From positions 64,888,983 through 64,952,982 of the forward strand of contig OX377201.1 of NCBI GenBank assembly GCA_947396885.1: 64,000 nt of DNA, in the 5' to 3' direction. Positions 1 to 12,500 of the stretch are shown piece by piece. The notes below the pieces were generated by a model that saw nothing but the letters and a program-made list of their open reading frames with translations, had not been told where the DNA came from and did no database searches. Position numbers and translations under genes: made by a program. Source of the stretch: Heligmosomoides polygyrus polygyrus (Eukaryota > Nematoda > Chromadorea > Rhabditida > Heligmosomidae). Every line of letters begins with the position of its first letter. Positions within the stretch are counted from its first letter, which is position 1.

Positions 1-522
1 TCAATTCAGGAGGGATCAAATGACCGAGAACTTATGCACCTGCCTAGTATTTTCATTAGTGAAGTACCAAATTATAATTGATCACTCGATCAACATAATG
101 TTCAAAATAATTACCTCTTCCACGGATGCAGTGTTCAAGTCGCTTAGTGGCCATTGGTGGCCGCTTCTACTATGGAGCGCAGGTGTCGACATCGACCTTT
201 TGTCATTCTACAAGTAGGGCCTTGAACTATCCAAACTTTGACGAGAGGTCGACGGGATGCTTTGTTGTAAATGGCTTCAGACTCAGTAGACTACTGGGTT
301 CAGGTCCTTTGAGTGTGAGGGCTAACAAGAGAAGGGTCTTAAGCGTATGACTGAACAGTGGGCTGAACGAGTCATATAGGCAGGATCCTCATCCCTCAAT
401 TGGTTTGAAAATGTGTTTATTTTTGTCAAGTCGTTAAACCCAAGGAGTAGGGGGTTGCAATGGGATAGCACGCGTTTGGGGGTCTTGTACCCCCACGATG
501 CTCCTGCATCCAGTGGAACGGA

Positions 523-580
523 GCGCAGGTGTTTAGAGGGTTGATTCATGCAGAGAGGTCAAGGGTTCGGTTCCTCTGCA
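523..580 (+). repeat. tRNA-like SINE head (left arm)
   Basis: A GCGCAG start, an A-box-like TGTTTAGAGG and a B-box-like GGTTCGGTTCC lie at tRNA-like spacing within about 58 nt. It is too short and lacks a clear anticodon stem, so it is read as a tRNA-derived SINE remnant rather than a tRNA gene. Confidence 0.4.
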
Positions 581-1017
581 TTACAGCATTTTTGCATTTC
601 AACTTATTGGTAGAGATTTGGGGGATTCTGACGCCTTTACCATTTTCAGACGTTTTCTGCGCATTTTTCCAGCGGTACGTTGTAGTGTTCAATATGGTGA
701 TGTGTAAATGTTCAACACAGTGATACACAGGTACAAAGTGCATGAAGCGCCACTGGGCACTTTACGGGTAGCGTACAAAGGCTACAGGCTCCTCATAGTC
801 TGTTTCCATACATGGACCAAAGGCCTCGGGAAGAACCATCCTGCTCGGATTTTCAAAGGTGACCACGTTGTGACGGCGGAGGTGGTTCAAATGAGAAACG
901 AGATGTGCGGATGCCGCAAATTAAGCTAAACAGCATCGATACACTCTTTCCCTCATGTCTGCCTGTCGCCTGGAAATCGAAGGTCTGCTGAAGGTTTTCT
1001 AGAACCTAACACCAACA

Positions 1018-1425
1018 ATGTCCGCCGACGGTCGAGTGGTGATCCACCTGCTCACGCTGAAGTGTGGCCCACCTTTATACAAGGAATCTTCGAGGGAAGA
1101 AATCAAACTGGCCGAACGGATAGCCAGCATACTCAAGGACTTCGAAGCACGTCAACTTGAAGTTGACGAAGACGATCAGCTGGAAGTATTGGGAGAAGGA
1201 GAGAAAGATGGGGATCCGCAAGATGAACTGATGGACGTGAAGAGGCATGCAAGCAGTGGGGATATGATAACGTTTTCAGGTGGAACTCTTGTTTCAGAGG
1301 AAAGGGTACGTCTTCAATTGGATTTCGGTTGCGTGCTCATAACCATGGAGGAAGACACCACGATTCACTACACATGCACTTTGTACCTGTGTATCACTGA
1401 TGCTGAACATTTATCAGCATGTTGA
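1018..1425 (+). CDS. Unrecognised open frame inside the foldback core
   Basis: The 135-codon frame begins MSADGRVVIHLLTLKCG and has an acidic middle (DEDDQLEVLGEGEKDGD). Its last quarter runs into the inverted arm, so the true product would end or splice near GTACGT at 1307. It may be the first exon of an element-encoded protein. No domain is recognised. Confidence 0.3.
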   Translation: MSADGRVVIHLLTLKCGPPLYKESSREEIKLAERIASILKDFEARQLEVDEDDQLEVLGEGEKDGDPQDELMDVKRHASSGDMITFSGGTLVSEERVRLQLDFGCVLITMEEDTTIHYTCTLYLCITDAEHLSAC

Positions 1426-1508
1426 ATACCACAGTGTACAGCTCGAAAAATGCGCAGAAAACGTCTGAAAATGGTATGGACGTCAGAATCCCCCCAAATC
1501 TCAACAAA

Positions 1509-1540
1509 TTTTATTATTATTATTTATTATTATTTATTAC
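1509..1540. repeat. ATT microsatellite
   Basis: An interrupted run of TTA/ATT units inside the AT-rich insert in the right foldback arm. Confidence 0.7.
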
Positions 1541-1901
1541 ATGGCTAAAATCCATGTGAAGAACAATATAATTAGAAACAGTATACAATGATCCAGACCA
1601 AAGTGTAATAGAATGATTAGAAAGTATATGCGATAACAAACACCCGGAGAATGAAGAACAGAAAGGAGAACAGACCAAGAGGGGCTCTGCCATCCTAGAA
1701 TTATTTATGAATCGACTTGCATTCGTAATAAATGGCTTCAGCTTGTACGGAATAACTGAGTTTTTGGCAAGTTTCATATAATCCGAACCTGCTCTATTGA
1801 CAAAAAAATATGTCGAATTAAAGATTTTGCAGTGCTTAGTGAAAGCTTCTCTTTCTTTTCTTTTTTTTTTCTAAAATCAGTTGAAATTCAAAAACGCAGC
1901 A

Positions 1902-1961
1902 GCGCAGAGGAACCAAACCCTTGACCTCCCTCGCTCGAATCAAGCCTCTACCCACCTGCGC
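1902..1961 (-). repeat. tRNA-like SINE head (right arm)
   Basis: This is the inverted partner of 523-580 and better preserved. GCGCAG at one end pairs with CTGCGC at the other, with A-box TGGGTAGAGG and B-box GGTTTGGTTCC between. At about 60 nt it is shorter than a functional tRNA. Confidence 0.42.
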
Positions 1962-2185
1962 TCCGAGCAACTGCCTGCAGACGCATCGCGGGCGAACAGG
2001 ACCCCCAAAAGCGTGCTGCGCCGAATCCCTTTGTGACCCCCTACTTGTTGCGTTTAACGACTTGGCAAAAAATAAACACATTTTCAAACCAATGGAGGGG
2101 TGAGGATTCTCCGTATATGACTCGCTCCCCCCGTTCAGGCATACGTTTCAGACCCTTCCCTTGTAAGTGTCCTTGCCCAGAACAT

Positions 2186-3077
2186 AGGACAATTCTGCCT
2201 ACAGAATGCGAATGTTGACTTCGATCCACGTGCTGGCGCAAAGTCCTGCTGTTGGAAGACCTTCCTCTCGAAATTTTTTTAGCTCACAGAATAAGATGTC
2301 TTTTATAGAAACATTCTAGCTTCTAGAAGTGACATCGGAGTTGATTTGGACGCACGAAAAAAGGGGTGTCTTGCCTCCAAACGTTATTCCAGCCGAAACC
2401 ATCATAGATTTCGGGTAACAGCGTTCTCGTTCTCGTGATCAGCGCCCCAATTAGCTCCCACAGGCGATGTTTGGGCGAAAAAGACTGGTCGAATTGATTT
2501 GATTGTAGAAATGGTCTCCTTCCTACGTAGTAAAAGTTTTTAATTCGATATATCTTATGAGATCAACGACATTATTCTTACTTATTCCTGTTGAACATTC
2601 TCCTATCACAAGTGATTAGGAAACAGAAGAAACATCTATTGTAAAAATGCGGCAGCAATGCAAAGTATAGCGTGAAAGCTATGAGCCACCGGTAGCTCAT
2701 ATTGTTGTCAATGTGTTACATCTGCTTTTGTGTTTTAATGTTTTGTGGTTGAATTTTCTATGTTTTTGGTGGCCGTATACAGCTCTTATAAGGCTGCTGC
2801 CATCCCGGTCGCTTCCCGTTCCTGCATGGCACCGAGGTGGTCCCTTCAAATGCTTGTTTTGCTCTTCTGAAGGAGACGGTTCGCTCAGATCGTCTGCCAA
2901 CAGTTTCTGCTCTTCGCCCGGCTCAGCAGGGCGGCCATTGTCATCTTTTTCTGCCCAGACAACGGGCCAGTGCAGTGCTGTTTTCACCCACAGGATGAGT
3001 TGTGAGTGAAGCATGGAGATTTGTGTTTCTCCTCTGCGGATCTCATCGGTGCCGACTTATCCATACGTTCGTTCCAG
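2186..3077. other. No supported gene
   Basis: Mostly AT-rich sequence without recognisable coding or repeat structure. 2697-3014 is open on both strands. The minus-strand reading is acidic (EPGEEQKLLADDLSEPSPSE) and could be an exon of the possible divergent gene, but this is unsupported. Confidence 0.3.
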
Positions 3078-3222
3078 CTAGACTTCACGCACGCTGAAGG
3101 CCACCAGCACAGCTCGGTAGATTCGCAGCGTGGTTTCACGTCCCGTCGGCGTTCGCGTAGGAAAGGGTAGAGCCAGGGTGCGTGCGACGCGTCCCTTGCG
3201 GAGCAGCCGACGTTTATCCTCC

Positions 3223-3360
3223 TTATGGCCGGCGCGATTCGGAGCCGTCTTCTGCCCGACCTCCGCCCTCGAAGGTGTATGATCCCCGAGGGGCGTGCCC
3301 GTGGAGCGCGATTTTGACTTCGGCAGCATCGATTCTGCTGGACTTTACCGACGACGACAT
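3223..3360 (-). CDS. Possible first exon of a divergent minus-strand gene
   Basis: An ATG at 3360 opens MSSSVKSSRIDAAEVKIALH and continues to a stop after 45 codons; the hydrophilic, Ser-rich start could be a cytosolic N terminus. Further down the minus strand, 3078-3329 is open in another frame (TGRETTLRIYRAVLVAFSV) and 2697-3014 in a third. I could not join these by convincing splice sites. The region is more GC-rich than its surroundings and lies 143 bp from the putative channel start. Confidence 0.22.
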   Translation of the reverse strand: MSSSVKSSRIDAAEVKIALHGHAPRGSYTFEGGGRAEDGSESRRP

Positions 3361-3502
3361 GCTGCTGCTAGCCGGCTTCCGGTCCTTGTGAGCCGTCTTA
3401 ATTGCCTCTCAACGGCTGCTAATCGCTGACACCCTTCCTTCCTCCGTCTACCTTATGTGATCTGCATCAGCCTCAACGCTCGGCGCTGTTTCGAGGCCTA
3501 CC

Positions 3503-3572
3503 ATGTTCTATGAGAATGCTACGCTTTCAATGAGTATTCTTCTCATCGTTTGCCTCGCCCAACTCTCCAGAG
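3503..3572 (+). CDS. Channel exon 1: start and signal peptide (putative)
   Basis: ATG codons at 3503 and 3530 open the same frame. From 3530 the peptide begins MSILLIVCLAQLSR, a plausible signal sequence. The exon ends at a good donor (AGAG|GTAACT, intron from 3573) in phase 1, which is what the next exon needs. An acceptor-like CTGCATCAG ends at 3470, 33 nt before the first ATG, and could be a trans-splice site. The link to the channel is inferred from phase and order only, across a 1.8-kb intron. Confidence 0.45.
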
Positions 3573-6500
3573 GTAACTTATTCCTATGGCTTGGCTATTC
3601 GCGAAGTTTAAGTTAAAAAGGAACTCCTTTACCTTTTCCCACTATGTGGCTTGCAGCTTTGCCGTTTGTGAACCAACATTCATGGTAGAAGCGGAATCTC
3701 GTTACTTGTTTGTTCTCTGATTCATGGTAGAAGCGGAATCTCGTTACTTGTTTGTTCTCTGATTTCTGGACTCTCAAACACATCGCTTGCCTATTCTCCA
3801 CAAAAGTCCGATATTGGCTCGAGTTTTGCGTGCCTAATCGCTTACTTACAATAGAATAAGGCAAAATGCTAACCGACGTCAGATTCTTCTGTGACTTATC
3901 AATATCCTAAAGATGAAGCCTCCGTGAATCTTTATCTTTAAGGCCTTCGCTTTCAAGAGCCTAAAGGTTGCTGGTGTCCACCTAATCTAGAGCTGGATCA
4001 CGAAAGGTGGTGTCATGACACCAGCTTAGCGGACCTCGCTGCGAAGAGGGACTGATTCTGTGAAGAAGAAGGAAAAAGCCTTCGAGAGCACTTTGGCATG
4101 CGGATTTGCCTGAGCCAAAAAAACATATAATCAGTTACAATGCTTCTGGTGTTGTGTGTTCCAGTGTATGCCCCCTCATATGTATTTCTACAGATTCAAC
4201 CTTGGACTGCTAGTTATTCTGCTACTATCAGACGTGCTTTCAGGATTATACCATAGCTAATGTCTGTAATTCCGTCATTATCGAACCTAAGAAAAATGAA
4301 AGCGAAAAGCATAAAATTACAAATTTTTCGCTCTCCAAAGTGGTTGTTTCACCACCTATCTTCAGACGAAAGTGCACGTTCCGGGTGGTACATCAGTGCA
4401 TAGCAAGGTGTTATCATGTTTTTGAATGTACAAAATAAGCCTTTTTAATTCTGCCAACTTCAATGTTTTTAACCGTAAAATGATTTTAAAAAGGCTGAAC
4501 CAATTCATTGTAGGCTGTAAGAAGCTTTGGAAGAAGCGATTTTATCTTCATTCTGGGTAATTTGTCCTAGTAACGTCATGTCTCACAGTCTTCCAGTTTT
4601 GGAATTTTAATGTTACTGTGCATGACCTCTTTTTTATGTAGTCCACTTCTGGAATAGGTCTCTACTTGGCGAGCCAGATAGACGTAAATTGACAAACAGA
4701 TCATTTTCAACAAGCCCGTGTTTCCTTTATTCGCCGAACGTTGGCGATGTAACCTGCAATTTTCGAGTGTTTGTCGTGCTTCCGTGGCCGTTGACATGAT
4801 CTCGCTTGACAAGCAACGTTAGGGGTCCTTGAAGGTTTCACGAATCGGCAGAGTTCCCAATTCAGGTTTTAAACTCGGGCAGGCAAACTCTATCGCAGAT
4901 GCATACTCTGACATTTTCTCGCAGCCTGGTTGCATTTTAGCTCGATGTCGATTCTTCTGTACTTCGTTTCGTGGCTGTGTTCCAGCGGAGCGACCACTCT
5001 GTAGTGACCACATGGCCTGCGAATCGAAAATTGAGCCGGATGAGTGGCTGCAATTGGGAAGACCTGTGGAAGCTGGGGAAATCGATAGGTGCCAGCTTGA
5101 GCATGAGCTGTTGCGGCAGTCCGTCTCTGCGTGCTCGACCTCTGACATGTCGGGTCGACACGACCACTGCCGCAATACCACAGGACGCCGCGCTAGAAGC
5201 CTTCTGACGAAGCCGCCTGAATGCACGACTTCAGCGCTCCCGGAAAACCCTCTAGTGAAGGCACCGAATTTCGTGCACCGAACCACTGCGCTTTCGTCGA
5301 CGAGCGAACTGAACTGGGACAAGGCACCACGAGTTCTCAGAAACAAAGCAGGGTCCTTCACGATTGACGACTCTTGGCGAGTTCTACGTGCCCGTTCTTC
5401 GAGAGCTGTTTCTCCAGCTGTGTGAACATCCTTGTTCTTACTTTTCCCCAAATAGCGCCCATGTCACGATAAGAACAGTGGAGCACTACGCTCGCCGTTG
5501 CAAATCTGCGCTTCAAAAATTGATCGTGCTTATTTTAAATTGCACGAGATAAATCCTGAGTGGTTATGGCTGGTTGAGCAATAGTGTTCTCTGCCTCGAA
5601 GTTGCATTAGCACGTCAAAAGATTGTGCAACCACTTTGAAGACCGATTCTTAAGAAACTATCATATCCTTATCTGAAATTTTGCAATAGAAGAGCCACTA
5701 TTGAGAGCCGAACCAGAAACGGGCCACACGAGGACCACCAAAAGGGCATTGATTCCAGCTTTTAGGTGCGTATACGTGCTTGCCTGGACTTAAAAACAAA
5801 CTACAAACATTTTAGTGTGCGCGCATCTGGGCAACGGTACAGCACCACTATTTTAGAAAACGTGGCTGCCAGAAATCAACATTCCTATATACGCCATCTG
5901 TCTGATCATTTAAATTAGATTATAAGTGGTACAACGAAAATTTTGTTCTACGTTTTTTCCGAGAGAATTCCAAAACGAGAGTGGCGAATTCACAGCGCTG
6001 CCTTCTTTGTTTCGACGGTTAAATTCGTGGTGCCGTAAGGCTACCACACTAGCAGCCTTGTTTCGCTGTTGGATACTAAGCGGAATCTAACATTATTCGG
6101 TGTCGTTTAAAGCGTAATAGTAGCTGCGGTTGCGAACCCTTGGTCCTCTCTGCCTTCAATATCTCTATTAATACTATTCACGCGCTATCTAGACAAACTT
6201 AATTGTAAGGGAGGAGGGTTGGTAAGCACCCGCAAACGTTTCATGAAAGTGGGTATGTATTTAGCGTTGTGATGATTCACACTGAGGTGGAGCAGAGGTT
6301 AATCTCATCCGGTTTGTCCCCCCCCATCCCCCCGCATTACTTTGCGAGCTGATGTCCGGGTGTGTCGCACCTATAACAGAGTGGAGCTTGAGGTTGGAAA
6401 AGCCAACGAGTCTTTGGTTCCAGGGAGGGGTTGGTAATTAGCCATGATTTGAGGAGAAGATTCTTTCCCAGTTTTCCCGGCTTTCCAGTTTTTGTATCTC

Positions 6501-9500
6501 TTCAAAAGTTGTCCTTTCCAAATGTGGCTTCGGCAGCTCGAAGGATCGTGAGTAGCTTTGTTCGCTAAAGGAGACATGTTATGAACACAGAATAGAATTC
6601 TCTACAGTTTTGAATGCTGATAGTTCTACACGTGAGAAACGAATATTTTTAGAAGCAGTTTTCCAATTAGTTAGGACCGGTACGTTTCTTGTCGATTTCA
6701 TCATCGTAAAGCGCGACAAATTTTTCTACCTGAACGGGCGACATTTGGATCTGAAACTGTACTTTATGAAATTTAGAGCGCTAAGCGTTAATAGCAATTT
6801 AAGTGTTTTTTGAGATTTACAAGATATACGCAGTATACGAAGACTTAAGAGCTATTCGAATCGGTCACGCAGTCGTAACCGAAGTGCTTCACTTGTCACG
6901 GAAACAAGTTTTTCAACACGAGGGAGTTTTTTAAATGGTAAAATTGGGCACCATGAAATCACAAGCATCGCTTAGACAACAAAAAATCAAGTCCTTCTGC
7001 TGCAGTCTTCGCAACGATTAGAGGAGTTCGGTTTTTATAACATTATCCCGGCAAACGACGCATAAGCGAATCTCCTGATCAAATAGAGGATCACTGCAGA
7101 AGGCATTGATTTTCAATGTATGTATAACAGTCAGTTTTACTGTATAATCGTTACTGTATAATAATCGTGTTTTTTGTGGTTCGACTTCACTTTTTACACT
7201 TCAGGTAGAGAAAATGTATTTGCGAGTCATGTGAAGCTTCAATGGCGACATTGTGATCAATATGAATAGCACTCCAAAAAACCTTGGTATCTTGTAGATG
7301 TGAAAAAACTTGAACCACTATTAGCAACTGACATTTAAAAAGTTAGGTACAGCTACACATTACAGTAGGGCTTCAGATTAGGATGTCGCTCATTCAAGTA
7401 AAAGGCGTACCGCACGATGAAACTTATAAAATGGGCAGAAGTTGAACTTGTTTTCACCTCCTGGAACCTTCACTCTTTGACTATAGAACAATTGTCATGC
7501 AAAACGTTATGGGATTCAATTCCACATTTATAATGTGTCTCCGTGTCTGCTGCATCTTGTTGAAGACTCGCGCTTTGCCCAAACCTAGAAGGATCTACTT
7601 CAGAAAGGATACAAAAACTACTTAAAAACCGAAAAGCAAATACAAATAAGCAGAATAAATCGGTGTTGGAGGCAGAGGGACGCATCAAACGTGTTCCCGA
7701 AGCGGTTGTAAATTGTGGACTAAAGTCGAGCTCCATGCTTGACCCTGATCTGTAGTCACGTTCATAATCATGAACTGCTTGCATATCTATTGTGCTGCAC
7801 TCGTTTTCGATGAGACAACCTAACTGGACTAAATAGCTGGGGAGGTGCACTAGGCAGGCCTTTGAAACTCCCCTATTTACTGCGCTGCGGAAGTATTGAC
7901 ACCAGAAAATTGCGCGAGAATGCCAGGGTAATTTCTGTTGTTCGCTTTGACACCTCTTCCAAAGAGGTTGCCGCCCTCAGTCAGCACACATCGAGGAATT
8001 TGCTGAAACAGGCGCTTATCCAAAGCCCAACGAGTTGAGCAGATCGTAGTGGAGATGCCTGGCAGGACATGCTTCACTTGAATGCCATCGGTGAGCGCTC
8101 GGGGCGTCGTTCCTTCTCGCCTGCTGTTCTTGGTGCACCTGCTGCATGGCTATTTCGGGGGCGGTTTCAATTTCCCCCTACGAGCCGGCTTCGAGAATTG
8201 GAAAAGCCCACTCGGAACATTTGGGAAATTGGATTCCTTTATTGCCGGCGAGCGATTCCGGGAAGAGTTTCCTGAAGGAAAAAATGACCCTACAGTAATC
8301 GTCAGCCACAAATCTACAGGGTGCGCAAAAATTAGCCGCACAAAGATATCACAGTGGAACTTCAACACAAATGCGGATTTGAAAACGAAACTTAACACAT
8401 ATCTTCTTTATTCCCAGACTAATAAAACATATCAAAGTCATTCGAAGTGGCCGCGTTTCTTACGAACACAAGACCTCAGACGTATAACGAACGCATCGCA
8501 CGTGGCACGGAGGCAGTCTTCGCTTATTTCGTTCCACGCTTCAGTCAGGGGTGCTTTCAGAGAAGCGAAACTTGTGTGTCAAGTAGAACAAACTTTGCTC
8601 TCGATAACTGACCAGACAGAGAAATCTAGAGGATCCAAATCCGTTGAATTCGAAGGCCAGTCTTCGCTGAGCAATAAAATCCGAGAGCTCACGTTTGCAC
8701 CACTGCTGCGTTGTCCTCGCCTTGTGTGCAGGCGCAGAGTCCTGCTGGAAGCACCATCTGTCATTACCGAAGTGTGCATCGGCCCAGGGCTTCAACACGA
8801 ACTCCAAAATCGTTTTTTGGTACTCGTCCTTGTTAATTTTAACGCCGGATTCGACAAAAACTAATGGAGACAAGCCGGTTGAAGTAATCGCACCCCAAAC
8901 CATAGCTGAAGGCGGATGTGCCGTTCTACCGACCATCGCGGACAGGAGCCCCAAAATTCTGTGAGAGAATGCGATCGTTTTGACGACTCTCCATGGGTTC
9001 GGGTGAAGACTTTCTCATCAGAAAAGACGATCGCACGGTGCGTGCCATTCGCGAACCGTTTCAGTAAGTTCTGTCATCTTCGAAGTCGCTGAGCTTTCAT
9101 TCTCTCAGTCAGCATGTGAACACGTTGAATACGATATGGACACATCTTAAGCTTCTTCCTGACGATGGTTCTAACACTGCTTGCAGATATGTTCTTGAGC
9201 CCCGAGTTCTTGAGCCATTTTTCGCATCGAACGGCAAGGATTACGACGATTCCGGTCGTAGACGTTTTCTATCGTTTCCGGAGTGATAGCCGTCAATTTC
9301 CTGCCTCGCCCAGTCTTGTCCAATAAATTCCCCAGCTCCTTGTATGGTTTTACGGCATCACACACCGTTCGTCGAGGTTATTGAGAACATTGGCGATAAA
9401 AACAGCGCTGCGACTAGAAAGCTGCAGGCTGATGATGGCCGTTTCGGATTTCGCTTTGCCATTACCGCTCTGTAAGCATTTATGAGCTCAAACGCAGAAT

Positions 9501-12500
9501 ACATTTGCGTATGGTATAAATGTATAACATATTCCATATGGAGCTCGGAATCTAGTTCTGTTAGTAGTTGTGGACTGCGTCGTACCCTGTGCGGGTAATT
9601 CTTGGGTACCCTGTACATATGTAGAGCGGTTGCATAGTTAAGAAGGCGACTGCCATGACTTATTGGCTACTTTACCAGGAAAGAACGCTAGGAGGTTCTA
9701 AGGCAGAGTTTGATAAATCGCTTTTATTCAAGTCCAACTTCAGTACCCGCTCTCGCAGAAAGTTCTAGGTTGATGGCACTCAATTTAAGCCGTGTTTTGG
9801 TGAAAAATAACTTAAGAGGAAAACCGTTGATATCAGGATTGCACATTGATGGCTATTGCTGAGAATCTAAAATACTGACAACTCAATGACCAGAAAATGT
9901 TCCAAACAAGACCCTCTTTACCAATTGCTGTTGAGCGTCCCTATTAGTTGCTAGGAGGGAATGGTTCAATGGGCCACGAGATTCGGGGAACGCGATAAGG
10001 GGTTTCTAACCCTATGAATTCACAAGAGATAAATTTTAAGATTTGGCAGCGGCAAGTAGTAATGACACCTGAGCTGAACTTCCGTAATTACATACAGCAC
10101 AGCGCATTATGAAGTGCGTAATCCTTCAGCTCGTCCAGGTTTTGAAAGGCAGGCACTCTGTTAGAAGCTTTCTGGCCCAAGATGTTATTTCACACCACTG
10201 GGACGAGAATGTAACAGGATATTTTGCTTTAGGAGATTGCAGCTTAGAAGGGTCAGCGCCCATTTCGGCGCTCGGTTGATGAAGTAACAATCTCAACGGA
10301 AATCAAAACCACTGAGAAAGTCTCCATGTGCCCAAAATAAATCGAGCTCAAGCTCAGCCGCTGGATCCCACATTGCTCGGTGTTTCTTACTTCGTGCTCT
10401 CACCGTCAGACGATCCGCTAACGGACCTGACAGTGGGCCTACCTGCAGCTGACTAAATGGTGACTCTGACATTTTTTGGGCATCAATTGCTCTGCATCAA
10501 TCGCACCACCACGTGAATCCACAATAAGCATTGAGTATGCCTGGTGGAAGATATGAGTTATTTCACTTCGTTGTTTAAATAAATAATAACAGCCATATTC
10601 CATTTTTACGTCACCTTTTAAATCAAATTGGACCCTCTCCTAAGCCAACCTAAAACTTTCTGAAACCAAAGACAGTTCTTCCAAATCGAAACGAGCTTTT
10701 TCTACATTAAGTAGAAGGTCTCTAAAAGGGTTAGAATAAGCAATAAGTTTTTGTTCAAGAAAATGCTTAGTATGAGTTCTTTAAAGCTTTAATTCACCTA
10801 CGCATTAAAGGAACACACTGTTTGAGATTTTATAAAAATCTCACTTAAAAATGTAGAGAGTTTGTTTTAAAGAGCAGGAAGGTTCTGTTTGCATTGAGTT
10901 TAACACCTCTAAATAATACAACAAAACCAATTACAAACAACACACGTATCTGCACTTCGGTGCTTCGTGTAAACAGCGTTTGCACTAACAGTCAAATAAA
11001 AAGAGCTTTTCGAGTGCATGGCGCGATCTGGCCTTTCAGTTTATTGAAGGATTGCTACTTTCTTGACTCTAAGACAAAATTCAAGTTACTATTTTCTCTT
11101 TAAAAATTAAAATTTCATAAAGTACTTGCACTCATTCGGACAGCCGAACTATAAAAGTTTCTAAGAAGGTTATACCAAAGTTTCCTTTAACAAAAATGAT
11201 TCCAACCACTTTGAAGAGTATGTGGTTTAACATACAAGCAGCTCGTTTCGATTTAGAGGACGTTCAGTTGGGTTTCGAAAGTTTTAGGCTAGCTTATAAG
11301 AGATTGATTTGAAAAGTTTCCAATTCGACGTGAAAATGGTATAAATAGGTTAATATTAGAGCTGGAAAAGCAATGGTCGCTCTCAGACGTTCTCTGTTCC
11401 TCCAACATTGAAAATTTAACAAAATCTCAAATTAATGCAGTCATGCTATCACCGGCGAAGAAGGTGTCAAACGACGCTTTGCTTCACAAGTTCAAACTCG
11501 GCCTTGGAGCACCTGGGGCATCCCGTAACGTCACCAATGCATGGAGGAATTTCCGAGCTGGGGACTTCAGTCGCAAAGATCCGGAGGACGCGGTCGGCTA
11601 TCGGAGCTTGACAACGGAATGCCAACCGAAGAACATCCGCGTGAGAAATTTCTGATGAGATGAGCGTTGACCACGCAACCGTTGCACGAAATCTGAAGAA
11701 AATTGGAAAGGTAGAAAAAACTCGATAAGTGGGTGCCATATGAGTTAACCGAACATCAGTATCCTCGTCGTCTCGAAGGGTGGTCGTCTCTTCTTTTCGG
11801 CAACAAAATCGATCATTATCTCGAATGTATTGTGACCTTTGACGAAAAGTGGATTTTCTACGTCATTCGACGGCCGGTGGTGGTAGGACACCAACGAAGC
11901 TCCGAAGCATTTCCCAAAGAATGGTCATGGTGAGTGCTTGGTGGTCAGCGGCAGGTTTGATCCACCACCACAGCTTCCTGGCTTCGAGCGAATCCATCAC
12001 AGCGAAGAGGTACCGTGCAGTGCTTAGGTTTGTAGGTTTCATTCATGACAACAAAAAAGCTGAGATTTGGATATGAAAATTTCGACCATCCTCCATGCTC
12101 ACCACGCCTTTCTTCTACAGTCTGCCACTTTTCAAGCATCTCGACATTTTCCTGCGCGAGAAACGCTTCCGTAACCAAGACGAAAAGGGCATGCCATCAA
12201 TTTTCGCATTCAGAATTTTACGCTGCCTGAATATCTTAACTAGTTCTTCGTAGGCAAATATGTGCTTGTGACTATTTCGATTGAAAACCTTTCATTTGAA
12301 GCGAGGTATACCATTTCAGTGCAGTTGCTTCAAAACGTACGCTATTTTGCACCATCCTTATTAGAAAATTCACGCTCTGCTTTGACTGCTGTCATTTTTT
12401 CACTAAATGCAAGTGCTCCTCAATTAGATTCAATACAAACAGAATTCAACTCGAATCCCAGATAAGAGCTTTGTCCTGTCTCGCTATTCTGTTGGTCCGT

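Larger units (their letters stand above)
305..2185. mobile_element. Foldback element with tRNA-like heads
   Basis: The left arm (about 305-745) matches the reverse complement of 1376-2185 in two blocks. The outer block is 305-590 against 1895-2185, and the inner block is 600-745 against 1376-1512. The right arm is interrupted by an AT-rich insert at 1513-1894 that begins with an ATT microsatellite. The single-copy core (746-1375) holds the open frame at 1018. No transposase was recognised. Arms of this size suggest a foldback transposon or two inverted copies of a SINE-like repeat. Confidence 0.6.
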
